Shown here: piece by piece, positions 33,148-41,492 of the stretch | Layout: every line of letters starts with the position of its first letter | Numbering within the stretch: position 1 is the first letter of the stretch | Origin: Oscillospiraceae bacterium | GTDB lineage: Bacteria; Bacillota; Clostridia; Oscillospirales; Acutalibacteraceae | NCBI GenBank assembly: GCA_015066345.1 | Contig: SVOQ01000004.1 | Location: 1-64,000 of the forward strand | Length of the DNA: 64,000 bases | Direction of reading: 5' to 3' | Notes under the pieces: model-generated | Seen by the model: only the letters and a program-made list of their open reading frames with translations | What the model was told of the DNA's origin: nothing | The model's database searches: none | Program-made: the position numbers and the translations under genes

Positions 33148-33831
33148 ATGAATATTATCGAATGCAAAAATCTCACAAAGGAATATTTAAGTGGTGAAAA
33201 TACAGTTGTGGCACTTAACGATGTGTCATTGGAATTTGAAAAAGGGGAGTTCTGTGCAATAACAGGTCCTTCAGGTTCAGGTAAATCAACCTTTTTGCAT
33301 GTTTTAAGCAGCCTTGAAAATGCAACCTCGGGCGAGGTTATTTATAATAACGAAAGCCTCAAGAAATATAATGACAACCAGCTTTCGATACTCAGAAGAC
33401 GTCGCTTCGGCTTCGTTTTTCAGGCATATAACCTTGTGGAAGAACTTACAGGTTATGAAAACATTTTACTTCCCATTATGCTTGATAAAAAGAAACCTGA
33501 TGAAGAGTATCTGAAGAAAATTATTGACATTCTCGGCATTGAAGACAGACTTTCACATCTTCCGTCCGCTCTTTCAGGCGGTCAGCAACAGAGAATTGCT
33601 ATTGCAAGAGCACTTGCAAATAAGCCATCAATCCTTTTTGCCGATGAACCCACAGGTAACCTTGACGGTAAAAGCGGTAGAGAGGTGCTTTCACTTCTTA
33701 AATATGTAAGCAAGAAGTTAGGAGTAACACTTATTCTTGTTACCCACGATTTGCACGTTGCCGAGCAGGCAGACCGAGTTATCAGAATCGAAGACGGCAC
33801 TGTTGTTGAAGACAGTAAATTCAACCGATAA
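33148..33831 (+). CDS. ABC transporter ATP-binding protein (BceA-like)
   Basis: 227-aa ATPase with Walker A GPSGSGKST, Q-loop FVFQAYNL, signature LSGGQQQR, Walker B ILFADEPTG and switch His in LVTHDL. It is followed 14 bases later by the large FtsX-type permease. With the two-component genes upstream this resembles a peptide-antibiotic sensing and detoxification module. AAAGGAGAG precedes the ATG. Confidence 0.94.
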   Translation: MNIIECKNLTKEYLSGENTVVALNDVSLEFEKGEFCAITGPSGSGKSTFLHVLSSLENATSGEVIYNNESLKKYNDNQLSILRRRRFGFVFQAYNLVEELTGYENILLPIMLDKKKPDEEYLKKIIDILGIEDRLSHLPSALSGGQQQRIAIARALANKPSILFADEPTGNLDGKSGREVLSLLKYVSKKLGVTLILVTHDLHVAEQADRVIRIEDGTVVEDSKFNR

Positions 33832-33845
33832 AAGCAGGTGATTTT

Positions 33846-36602
33846 ATGAAAAAGAAAAAATTGACCATTAACTCCCTTGCTTTGGGAAACCTGAAGCACA
33901 GGAAGAAAAGATACATCTTAATGATTTTAGGTATCGTTCTTTCGATGGTGTTTTCGTCGAGTATAATATATTTTGTTTTCAGTGCGTACACAACCTCAGA
34001 GGCTCAGAATAAAGCTGACAGAGGCTTGTATGATATGCTGTGTGCCGATTATGACGAGGATGTTTTCGGTAAAATGAAAAAATCCCATATGTTTGAAACC
34101 ATCGGTACGGGTTCTGTTATAGGGTTTGCTTTTACTGACATTGAGGATAAGCTGAGTGGTACTTCTGTGGCAAGGCTGGATAAGGTTTCAAAGGAGCTTG
34201 TTAACCCCGTATTTATAAGCGGTACATACCCTCAGAAGAAGGGTGAAATTGCCATTGAACAAACTACACTTCTGCAGTTAGGAATAGCCGCAAAGCCCGG
34301 AGATAAAATCACCCTCAAGTTCCAAGTTCAGAATGATGACGAATTGATGCCCGAAATTAAAGAGAAAACCTATGTTTTATCGGGTATTCTCAGAGATAAA
34401 AGATCTAATATAGCAACCAATTTTGACGATAAACAAAATATACCCTCCGCATTTGTAAGTGAATATGAATACGTGGACTTAGGCGGTAAAGAAAATATAA
34501 TCTGCTACACAGAGCTTACTGATAAAGGTTATAACGATATATGGGGTGTGTTTAGTGAGATACCAACGCTTTCGTCATCCTGTGTGTTTACCTTTAATGA
34601 AGCTCTTGCGTTAAATGTTGATGAATCCCTGTCACTCGTGTATGTTCTTATAATAGTGGCAATCCTTTTGGTTGCATCGTCATTGGGCATTATAAATACT
34701 TTTACAACAAATTTAAAGGAACGTAAAAAGCAAATAGGCTTGTACCGAGCAGTTGGTGCAACAAGAAAACAAATATTTAATCTTTTTATGCGTGAGGCTG
34801 TGCTTCTCGGCATCGTTTGTACTCCTGTAAGCCTTCTTGTATCTTTCTTCGGAGTGAAATTAATTGTAAATAACATTTTCGACGAAGCCTTTTTTGAGGC
34901 TAATATATGGATACTTATTCTTTGCGGTGCTTTCAGTCTATTGTGTGTTGTTTTAGCGTCAATGATACCGCTTTTTGCTGCTTCGAGGGTTACTCCTATG
35001 CAGGCAATAAGGAATATTGAAACCGCAAGAAAGCTGAAGAACAAAAAAATCCGGTCTCAGAAGCAGTTTACCGTACACAAGCTTCTTGCAAAAAGAGATT
35101 TAACCATATCCAAGAGAAAGCAGATATTTGTCAGCATTTTTCTTGTGATTACAATCGTCAGTTCTTCTTATGTAATGTCGTTTTTTACACATTCCGTAAA
35201 AAATATTTATAAAGAGGATTACGATTATAGTCTGAGTCTTTCAAGCTGGTCGAGTGGATATGCGGTTAACTATCCCGAGGCTAATAACGGTTTTACCGAA
35301 AACCATAAGCAGACGGTTTTGCTTAATGAAAATATACGCTCAGCCTACGGCTACAAAAATGCTAAAATCAACGCCCTTGTTGATAATTTTGATTCCCTGT
35401 CAAATTATAAGTTTCTTGCAGGATTAGAGTATACCAAAGTCCCTGAAATAGGGGATTTACAAAATATTAATGAAAACAATTACAGAAGCTTTATAAAATA
35501 CAGTAATTCCCCTGAATATACTGACATCAAAAATGCCGCAGGTTATAGCGGAGAGTTTCTTGATACCGAAATAATCGCTCTTGACGATGAGCTTATAGAG
35601 GAGCTTAACAGCTACGTCTATAACGGGAAAATTGATATTAATAAGCTCAATAGCGGTGAACAGGTTATTGTTTACGCACCTGAGGAAATGTATCTTGTAA
35701 GAAGAACGAGTGAGTACGGTTCATCCTTAAACACCTATGATAATAAAGAGAATATTCAGTATGCGGTTGACAGGGGTGAGCAAGTAGAGATAATTGCATC
35801 CGAAAAATCAGACTACGAGGCAGGTCAGAAACTTGATTTGAGCCTGATATATGCTGAAACTAACAACTCGAATTTTGATGTTAATGGCGAACCGCTTGTT
35901 AGCAAAGAGGATGTTGAGGTAACCAACAAGCAGGTTGAAATCGGTGCGGTTGTAAGCGATATGGACGGAACTACAATACCAAGATACAGCGATTGGGGAT
36001 TTATTACAACCGTACAGGGTATGGAGCATTTCTTCCCTCGTGCTAAATATAGGGAAATATACTTTGAGCTTAAGGATGAATGTACCGAGGAAATAGACAA
36101 AGAAGTTAATGCAATTCTTAAATCCGTTGCTGATTGTGTTGATTCGGGACACTATCAATCCAATTATGAAATACAAATAGAACAGCGGGAAACTATAAAA
36201 AACAGTATACTTCTTGTGTGCTCAATAGTTATACTCTTTTATACAATAAGCGGAAGTATTATAAACAACACCCTTTCGTCCAACATAAAAGAGGATAAAA
36301 AGAAAATCGGTACACTCAGAGCCGTAGGTGCAAATAAAAAAGAAATTACACTTTCGTATATTCTTCAGCTTTTCTCAATGTTTAAATGGGGCTTCGGTGT
36401 AGGCTTTGGGGTGTTCGGTTTAAGTTATCTTGTCCTTAACTTAATACCGGAGCTTAAGCCTTTTATGGAAAGCATGGTGTTTAATCCTTGGGTAACACTT
36501 GCCTTCGGCGTAATACTCTTTGCCGTATGTTCTTTGAGTGTCAGTGCAAAAATCCGAAAAGAAATGAAAAACAGTATTGTTGAGAATATAAGAGAGTTAT
36601 AA
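33846..36602 (+). CDS. FtsX-type ABC permease (BceB-like)
   Basis: 918-aa permease with about ten membrane helices. The first helix is at about 25-45 and the first FtsX core at about 255-385, with the conserved IGLYRAVGATRKQI cytoplasmic motif. A second lone helix is near 430, then an extracellular domain of about 310 residues, and a second FtsX core from about 785 to the end with IGTLRAVGANKKEI. Total helix count and the extracellular domain suit sensing or release of a peptide at the membrane surface. It is larger than Bacillus BceB, so the substrate may differ. Confidence 0.9.
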   Translation: MKKKKLTINSLALGNLKHRKKRYILMILGIVLSMVFSSSIIYFVFSAYTTSEAQNKADRGLYDMLCADYDEDVFGKMKKSHMFETIGTGSVIGFAFTDIEDKLSGTSVARLDKVSKELVNPVFISGTYPQKKGEIAIEQTTLLQLGIAAKPGDKITLKFQVQNDDELMPEIKEKTYVLSGILRDKRSNIATNFDDKQNIPSAFVSEYEYVDLGGKENIICYTELTDKGYNDIWGVFSEIPTLSSSCVFTFNEALALNVDESLSLVYVLIIVAILLVASSLGIINTFTTNLKERKKQIGLYRAVGATRKQIFNLFMREAVLLGIVCTPVSLLVSFFGVKLIVNNIFDEAFFEANIWILILCGAFSLLCVVLASMIPLFAASRVTPMQAIRNIETARKLKNKKIRSQKQFTVHKLLAKRDLTISKRKQIFVSIFLVITIVSSSYVMSFFTHSVKNIYKEDYDYSLSLSSWSSGYAVNYPEANNGFTENHKQTVLLNENIRSAYGYKNAKINALVDNFDSLSNYKFLAGLEYTKVPEIGDLQNINENNYRSFIKYSNSPEYTDIKNAAGYSGEFLDTEIIALDDELIEELNSYVYNGKIDINKLNSGEQVIVYAPEEMYLVRRTSEYGSSLNTYDNKENIQYAVDRGEQVEIIASEKSDYEAGQKLDLSLIYAETNNSNFDVNGEPLVSKEDVEVTNKQVEIGAVVSDMDGTTIPRYSDWGFITTVQGMEHFFPRAKYREIYFELKDECTEEIDKEVNAILKSVADCVDSGHYQSNYEIQIEQRETIKNSILLVCSIVILFYTISGSIINNTLSSNIKEDKKKIGTLRAVGANKKEITLSYILQLFSMFKWGFGVGFGVFGLSYLVLNLIPELKPFMESMVFNPWVTLAFGVILFAVCSLSVSAKIRKEMKNSIVENIREL

Positions 36603-36686
36603 AAGAATGCGGAATTCGGAGTGCGGAATGCGTAATGAGCTTCGTAAGGAGTAAAGATAAAAGAATAAAGTAAAGGTGTGTTTGAA

Positions 36687-37033
36687 CCTCTCTTCGAAGA
36701 GAGGGGGACCGCCTTGAAATACATTATCTCATTTGATTAATTATCAAGCGTGTCGATCTTTGAGTTTATCAATATAGTTTGTCGGGTGGTGGAGAGTTCT
36801 TGAGGCGAACCCTTGAGCGTCATTTCACCGCAAGGTGACACGGTAACAAAGTTATTGCTCTCTGTTAGTTTATTACAATTGAATCTTACGATTCAACTAC
36901 GCTCGCGGACTCGCGTAGAGAACTTTCCACCGCTCCGTCCAACTCAATGTATGCTTTTATTTATAGACTCGTTTGTAACTATGTGAAAAGCAAAAAATAA
37001 GAAGAAGGCGGTCCCCCTTCCTTCGAAGGAAGG
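36687..37033 (+). mobile_element. MITE-like element with hairpin ends
   Basis: The left end CCTCTCTTCGAAGAGAGG continues as GGGGGACCGCC. The right end is GGCGGTCCCCC followed by CTTCCTTCGAAGGAAG. The 11-bp GGGGGACCGCC ends are perfect inverted repeats, while the outer hairpins differ in sequence but both pair. Inside are further inverted segments (GGTGGAGAGTTCT versus AGAGAACTTTCCACC). It contains no gene and fills most of the 36.6-37.1 kb gap. Confidence 0.75.
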
Positions 37034-37100
37034 TATAAAAACCGCAAAAGCTTTGTTCTAATTAAATGGTGTTTACACATTTACAGAAAGATGTGATTAT

Positions 37101-38192
37101 ATGAAAAAATTATCTATATTTATGCTCTGCTTAATTGTGTGCATAATGCCCTGCTTGGCGGCGGAAGAGGGCGCGGAGAATGTGACGGAAGCAACAGAGG
37201 TCACAACCGAAGCTACTACTGAAGCCACAACCAAAAAGGGGGAAGAAACCACCAAAAAAGCAGAATCAACAACAAAAAAAGAAACTGTGACGAAAAAAAC
37301 CGAAAAGGAAGAACAAGAGGAAGAAACTGAAAAAATCCCCGAGGTTACCGAGGATATGTCCCAACCAAGACTTATGGTAACAAGCTACAGTGTTGAGGGC
37401 GACTTCCTTACCCCTGAAAAAGTCGGTGTTATCAGTATCAGTCTTAAAAACACCCATAATTCAAAGTCGGTGAAAAATATCAAGCTTTCTCTTAGCGAGG
37501 AATTGGACGAAATATGCCCCGAGGGTCTCGGAACAAAATATGTTTCAAATATAAGCGCGGGTAGCACTTATACTTGGAGTGTTAAAGTTGAAACCGTCCA
37601 TAATGCTATCGTTGGTGTGCATAAATTGAATTTTATCTGTGAATACGAGGATAAAAACGGTACACCGTATTCTGAAAATGCAACCCTTCGTGTTGAGGTA
37701 AGACAACCCGTAAAACTTACCTTTGACGGTGTAAAGTTGCCCGTTAAAGTCGTTCAGGAGGATACGGTTACACTTAACATTAACCTTATGAATACAGGCA
37801 AATCCACTCTTTATAACTGCAAGGTAGATTTCGATATTGAGGGACTTGAATCAGGTGGAAGTAGCTTTGCAGGTGAAATTCCTGTTGGCGAGAGTAAAAC
37901 CGCAACGGCAAATCTTCGTGTTGACAGCGAAAAAACGGGGAATGTAAAAGGCACAATTAAAATTACTTATGAAGACGCTTTCGGTAAGAGCTATGAACAA
38001 ACAGCCGAGGTTAATACAATAATCGAAAAAAAGGTTATAAAAGCCGAGAAAACTGAGGAAGAAGAGCCTAAAAATCCTCTCTGGTGGTTGTTTATCCTTG
38101 TGGGTTTGATTGTGGGCGGTGGAGCAGGTTTCGGCATACCCTTTGCAATCAACTCTAAAAAACAACGTGAAGAAGATGAGAAAAGATTATAA
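37101..38192 (+). CDS. Cell-surface protein with CARDB-like domains
   Basis: 363-aa protein. The signal peptide (about 1-20) is followed by a low-complexity Thr/Glu/Lys stalk (about 22-85, TTEATT and TTKK runs). Two beta-sandwich units of about 110 residues follow; the second has the NTGKSTLYNCKVDF and GESKTATANLRV features of CARDB/alpha-galactosidase NEW3-like adhesion modules. A C-terminal membrane helix (about 325-347) with a charged tail anchors it. Function is probably structural or adhesive; it may serve as a periplasm-like partner for an exporter. ATG is preceded by AAAGATGTG, a weak site. Confidence 0.72.
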   Translation: MKKLSIFMLCLIVCIMPCLAAEEGAENVTEATEVTTEATTEATTKKGEETTKKAESTTKKETVTKKTEKEEQEEETEKIPEVTEDMSQPRLMVTSYSVEGDFLTPEKVGVISISLKNTHNSKSVKNIKLSLSEELDEICPEGLGTKYVSNISAGSTYTWSVKVETVHNAIVGVHKLNFICEYEDKNGTPYSENATLRVEVRQPVKLTFDGVKLPVKVVQEDTVTLNINLMNTGKSTLYNCKVDFDIEGLESGGSSFAGEIPVGESKTATANLRVDSEKTGNVKGTIKITYEDAFGKSYEQTAEVNTIIEKKVIKAEKTEEEEPKNPLWWLFILVGLIVGGGAGFGIPFAINSKKQREEDEKRL

Positions 38193-38221
38193 AAACAACG
38201 GTATTGAAAATATTAAATGAA

Positions 38222-38262
38222 ATAGCCCCTGTTTTCCGTAAAAGGAAGACGGGGGCTTTAAA
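38222..38262 (+). terminator. Rho-independent terminator
   Basis: AGCCCCTGTTTTCC pairs with GGAAGACGGGGGCT around a GTAAAA loop, then TTTAAA. Confidence 0.75.
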
Positions 38263-38266
38263 ACTA

Positions 38267-38295
38267 TTGACAAAATATATTTTTTATTTTATTAT
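38267..38295 (+). promoter_or_regulatory. Promoter of HTH/HipT-like operon
   Basis: TTGACA, 17-bp spacer, TATTAT, overlapping an inverted repeat. Confidence 0.7.
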
Positions 38296-38320
38296 GTAAT
38301 TAAATTAAAATGATTACATA
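38293..38320. promoter_or_regulatory. Candidate autoregulatory operator
   Basis: Arms TATGTAAT and ATTACATA (8 bp each, 12-bp gap) cover the -10 box and start site of the HTH/HipT-like operon, which fits repression by the encoded HTH protein. Confidence 0.5.
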
Positions 38321-38343
38321 AAATACAGAAAGGAGGCGGTTTT

Positions 38344-38952
38344 GTGAATGTTGATTACAAGGCTTTGTGTGTTGATTTGTTCGGAACCGATGATGTGTCG
38401 GAGCTTAGAAAAATTGCAAAGAAAATAGATTATAATCGTAACGCGGGCAGGAAACATAAATTTACCCAGGCACAGGTGAATGAAATAGAGAAACTCCTTG
38501 AGCAGGGTGTTACGATAGAAAGTGTTGCAAAACGATACGGAACATCACGGCAGATTATTGATAAATACGTTAATCATCCGCCACAAAAGGGTTATACATT
38601 GCGTATGATGTATATGAACGGACAAAAAACCTGTACTATAATCGATGTTGATTTTACGAATGAAAGAATATTAATTAAAAATCGCACCGACGATATATTG
38701 CACCGGGCATTCGGCGTGATTGAAAACCCCACTTGGGAGCAGTTCGGGGAGTTTTTAGCAGACAGATGCTTTCCAAAAACAAGGGGTAATTTAAAGAGCC
38801 TTTTAAAAGAGCTTGACATCGATTCGTATGACCCGTTGCAGATTGTTGAGAAAACAAGGGGAAGAACCGCCGACGATAATTTATGGATAAAATTTAAATA
38901 TTATCCTCAAAGGAGGGTTGAAAATGCAGACAATTTATTTTACAAACATTAA
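38344..38952 (+). CDS. HTH protein with HipS/HipA-N-like C-terminal domain
   Basis: 202-aa protein. The N-terminal part has a resolvase/Sigma-70-r4-like helix-turn-helix (about 32-75: FTQAQVNEIEKLLEQG, then VAKRYGTSRQIIDKYV). The C-terminal part (about 80-200) contains RAFGVIENPTWEQFGEFL, a Cys-Phe-Pro turn, YDPLQIVEKTRGR and DDNLWIKF, which look like the small N-subdomain-1 protein (HipS) of split HipBST-type systems. The GTG start has AAAGGAGG at 38330-38337. It overlaps the kinase gene by 29 bases. Proposed role: DNA-binding antitoxin combined with the HipS function (inference). Confidence 0.75.
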   Translation: MNVDYKALCVDLFGTDDVSELRKIAKKIDYNRNAGRKHKFTQAQVNEIEKLLEQGVTIESVAKRYGTSRQIIDKYVNHPPQKGYTLRMMYMNGQKTCTIIDVDFTNERILIKNRTDDILHRAFGVIENPTWEQFGEFLADRCFPKTRGNLKSLLKELDIDSYDPLQIVEKTRGRTADDNLWIKFKYYPQRRVENADNLFYKH

Positions 38953-39733
38953 AAAGCAAGTAACCGAAAACCACACCTCAAAAGGTAATCAACCCAAATG
39001 GCACATTGAAAATAAATGGTATAAAGCGGACCATATGGGTTACGAAGCTCTTGCAGAGTATGTTGTTTGTGAATTGCTGAAAAAATCAAATGTTGAAAAC
39101 TTTGTTGTATACGATCTGGTGCGTATCAGGTATGATAATAAAGAATGTGTGGGTTGTGTCAGCGATGATTTTAAAAAGGACTACGAGATGTTAATACCTA
39201 TTGAAAAACTTCATCGCCAGTATTTTGGTAAAGGTCTTGCGGATATAATAGCCCAAAAAGAAAACACAAAGGATAAAATACGCTATACTGTGGATTTCAT
39301 TGAAAATGTAACGGGGCTAACTGATGTGGGCGATTATTTTGCAATAATGCTCGGAATTGATGCGTTTTTCCTTAACGAGGACAGACACACCAACAATATT
39401 GCCCTTATCCGTAACGAAAAAAACAAAGAGTTCAGATTCGCACCGATATTTGATAACGGGTTATCGTTATTATCCGATACAAATGATTATTCATCTGATT
39501 GTGAGATTTATGAAAATGTAAAAAAAGTGCAGGCGAAACCCTTTGATATGGATTTTGATGAACAACTGAACGCGGTGGAAGAACTTTACGGTTCAAAGTT
39601 AAAATTATATTTTAATCGAAAGGATGTTCAAAAACTTCTGGATGATTTAAAGGGCTTGTACGATGATAAAATTATAAAACAGGTAGAGTCAGTGTTATAC
39701 GAACAAATGAGAAAATATCAGTATTTCTTTTGA
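38924..39733 (+). CDS. HipA/HipT/CtkA-like Ser/Thr kinase
   Basis: 269-aa kinase of the HipA superfamily without the N-subdomain-1. The ATP-site Lys34 is in KWYKADHMGYEALAEY, the catalytic loop is NEDRHTNN (Asp153, His155, Asn158), and the metal-binding Asp177 is in FDNG. HipA-type toxins phosphorylate glutamyl- or tryptophanyl-tRNA synthetase, whereas CtkA-like members have other targets. Start: AGGAGGG at 38911-38917 fits the ATG at 38924 better than TTG at 38918. Overlap with the HTH gene indicates tight coupling, as in toxin-antitoxin pairs. Confidence 0.85.
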   Translation: MQTIYFTNIKKQVTENHTSKGNQPKWHIENKWYKADHMGYEALAEYVVCELLKKSNVENFVVYDLVRIRYDNKECVGCVSDDFKKDYEMLIPIEKLHRQYFGKGLADIIAQKENTKDKIRYTVDFIENVTGLTDVGDYFAIMLGIDAFFLNEDRHTNNIALIRNEKNKEFRFAPIFDNGLSLLSDTNDYSSDCEIYENVKKVQAKPFDMDFDEQLNAVEELYGSKLKLYFNRKDVQKLLDDLKGLYDDKIIKQVESVLYEQMRKYQYFF

Positions 39734-39735
39734 AA

Positions 39736-39776
39736 AAAGACGTTGCGTGAATACTATCCACACAACGTCATTTTTT
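39736..39776. terminator. Bidirectional terminator, copy 1
   Basis: GACGTTGCGTG / CACACAACGTC stem with A and T runs on either side, between the kinase gene and the convergent ribbon-helix-helix gene. The stem is nearly the same as at 40164-40193. Confidence 0.8.
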
Positions 39777-39921
39777 ATTTAACAGTCTTTTCTATATGCT
39801 GTTTTAGAACTAAATTGATATATTGTGACAATGAACGGTCATCATTCTCTGCTCTTTTGCGTAATTCCTTTAATAAATCTTCATCAATCGTGATACTGAT
39901 TTTTTCTTTCAAGGGCTTCAT
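39775..39921 (-). CDS. Small ribbon-helix-helix (CopG/Arc-like) protein
   Basis: 48-aa protein. Strand KISITIDEDLLKEL, then a helix ending in RAENDDRSLSQYI and NLVLKQHIEK, gives the beta-alpha-alpha pattern of MetJ/Arc DNA-binding dimers, often an antitoxin or plasmid/phage regulator. GAGGTG lies 6 bases before the ATG. It diverges from a 47-codon gene, and symmetrical AT-rich repeats lie between the two. Confidence 0.75.
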   Translation of the reverse strand: MKPLKEKISITIDEDLLKELRKRAENDDRSLSQYINLVLKQHIEKTVK

Positions 39922-39965
39922 TTTCTTCACCTCATACAAATAGTATCACTATTTCGCCTTATATA

Positions 39966-39992
39966 TTGACTAATGCTACAAAGTAGTATAAA
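39966..39992 (+). promoter_or_regulatory. Promoter of the 47-aa gene
   Basis: TTGACT, 15-bp spacer, TATAAA. It overlaps the palindrome at 39982-40000. Confidence 0.45.
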
Positions 39993-40000
39993 ATACTACT
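39982..40000. promoter_or_regulatory. Operator candidate for the ribbon-helix-helix protein
   Basis: Perfect 8-bp arms AGTAGTAT / ATACTACT around AAA. A related half-site pair, AATAGTA / TCACTATTT, lies at about 39939-39955 next to the ribbon-helix-helix start. Confidence 0.55.
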
Positions 40001-40014
40001 AAGAGGTGATGGTG

Positions 40015-40158
40015 ATGGATGTTTATAAAAAAATGTACTTTAAACTGTTTAATGCAATTACAGATTCGCTTGAACTTAAAGAAAAAGAAAAGGCTGACGA
40101 GTTATTAAAAAAAGCACAAATTGAAACAGAGGAAATATATATTTCATCCGGTGAATAA
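40015..40158 (+). CDS. Small acidic/helical protein of unknown function
   Basis: 47-aa protein starting MDVYKKMYFKLFNAITDSLE, then a charged helix rich in Glu and Lys (KEKEKADELLKKAQIETEE). Similar short proteins are common in Clostridia phages and islands (memory, not searched). AGAGGTG precedes the ATG. It is divergent from the ribbon-helix-helix gene and ends at a terminator that copies the one on the other side of the cassette. It could be the partner of the DNA-binding protein, but nothing proves this. Confidence 0.65.
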   Translation: MDVYKKMYFKLFNAITDSLELKEKEKADELLKKAQIETEEIYISSGE

Positions 40159-40200
40159 CAAAAGACGTTGTGTAATGAGTTTTACACAACGTCAATCTTT
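40159..40200. terminator. Bidirectional terminator, copy 2
   Basis: GACGTTGTGTAA / TTACACAACGTC with flanking A and T runs, between the 47-aa gene and the convergent ychF. Confidence 0.85.
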
Positions 40201-41295
40201 TTATACATTAAATCTGAAAAGAACTATGTCGCCGTCCTGCATTACGTACTCCTTACCCTCGGAGCGTACAAGACCTTTTTCTTTTGCAACCTGCATTGAA
40301 CCGCAGTCCATAAGCACATCAAAGGAAACAACCTCTGCACGGATGAAACCGCGTTCAAAGTCGGAGTGGATTTTACCCGCCGCCTGAGGTGCTTTAGTGC
40401 CTTTCTTGATAGTCCAGGCTCTTACCTCGGGTTGACCCGCCGTAAGGTAACTCATAAGACCTAAAAGGTCGTAGCTTCTTTCAATGAGTAAGTCAAGACC
40501 GCCTGTTTCAATACCGAGTTCACCAAGGAACATTTCTTTTTCTTCCGCGTCAAGCTCCGCAATCTGTGCTTCAAGTTCTGCACAAATGGGGAGTACCTGA
40601 CTTCCTTCTTCAGCGGCGAGAGCCTTTACCGCGTTGTAACGGGCGTTACCCTCAATATTTGATGAGAAATCATCCTCGCTCATATTACAAGCGTAAATAA
40701 CGGGTTTTGCGGTAAGTAAAGCAACTGTATCTATAATCTCTTTTTCGTCATCTGTAAGCTCAACTGCTCTTGCGCAAACACCGTTGTCGAGAGCCTCACG
40801 GACTCTTTCAAGAACTGTAAGCTCTGCGGCAAGGGATTTATCACCCTTCATAGCTTTTGTGGTTCTGTCAATTCTTCTCTGTAATATTTCTGCGTCGGAG
40901 AGTATAAGCTCAAGGTTAATTGTTTCAATATCTCTCTGGGGGTCAACGGAGCCGTCAACGTGCATAATATCGTCGTTATCGAAGCAACGAACTACGTGGA
41001 TAATGGCATCAACCTCGCGGATATGTGAAAGGAACTTGTTGCCCAGGCCTTCGCCCTGTGATGCACCCTTAACAAGACCCGCAATGTCAACAAATTCAAT
41101 TGTTGCGGGTGTAACCTTTACGGGGTTATACATTTCGCAAAGTGCGTCAAGACGTTTGTCGGGAACGGCAACAACACCTACGTTGGGTTCAATTGTGCAG
41201 AAAGCGTAGTTTGCCGCCTGAGCCCCTGCATTTGTAAGAGCATTAAAAAGTGTACTTTTACCTACGTTAGGTAAACCAACAATACCAAGTTTCAT
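40201..41295 (-). CDS. ychF: YchF/Obg-family ATPase
   Basis: 364-aa translation-associated P-loop protein, ribosome-binding and preferring ATP over GTP. G1 is GLPNVGKST (residues 7-15), G3 is [10 protein letters not shown], the unusual G4 is NMSEDD instead of NKxD, and the C-terminal TGS/ubiquitin-like domain has FNV at the end. Length matches the family exactly. No clear ribosome site is seen beyond AAGGAAG before the ATG. Single housekeeping gene. Confidence 0.97.
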   Translation of the reverse strand: MKLGIVGLPNVGKSTLFNALTNAGAQAANYAFCTIEPNVGVVAVPDKRLDALCEMYNPVKVTPATIEFVDIAGLVKGASQGEGLGNKFLSHIREVDAIIHVVRCFDNDDIMHVDGSVDPQRDIETINLELILSDAEILQRRIDRTTKAMKGDKSLAAELTVLERVREALDNGVCARAVELTDDEKEIIDTVALLTAKPVIYACNMSEDDFSSNIEGNARYNAVKALAAEEGSQVLPICAELEAQIAELDAEEKEMFLGELGIETGGLDLLIERSYDLLGLMSYLTAGQPEVRAWTIKKGTKAPQAAGKIHSDFERGFIRAEVVSFDVLMDCGSMQVAKEKGLVRSEGKEYVMQDGDIVLFRFNV

Positions 41296-41492
41296 TTAAT
41301 AAACTTCCTTTTCATTATTTCGGGAAGTATTTTAACATATTATAATCTGTATTTCAATGTTTTTAATTATAAATATATCTAACATTTTTCTGTGTCAAAA
41401 ATCCCAACACATTTTTGTTGTAAATGCGAATTGAAAAAACTGTAAATTGGTTCATAATTAAAGTGTGTATTTATATATAAAAGAGGGGTATT

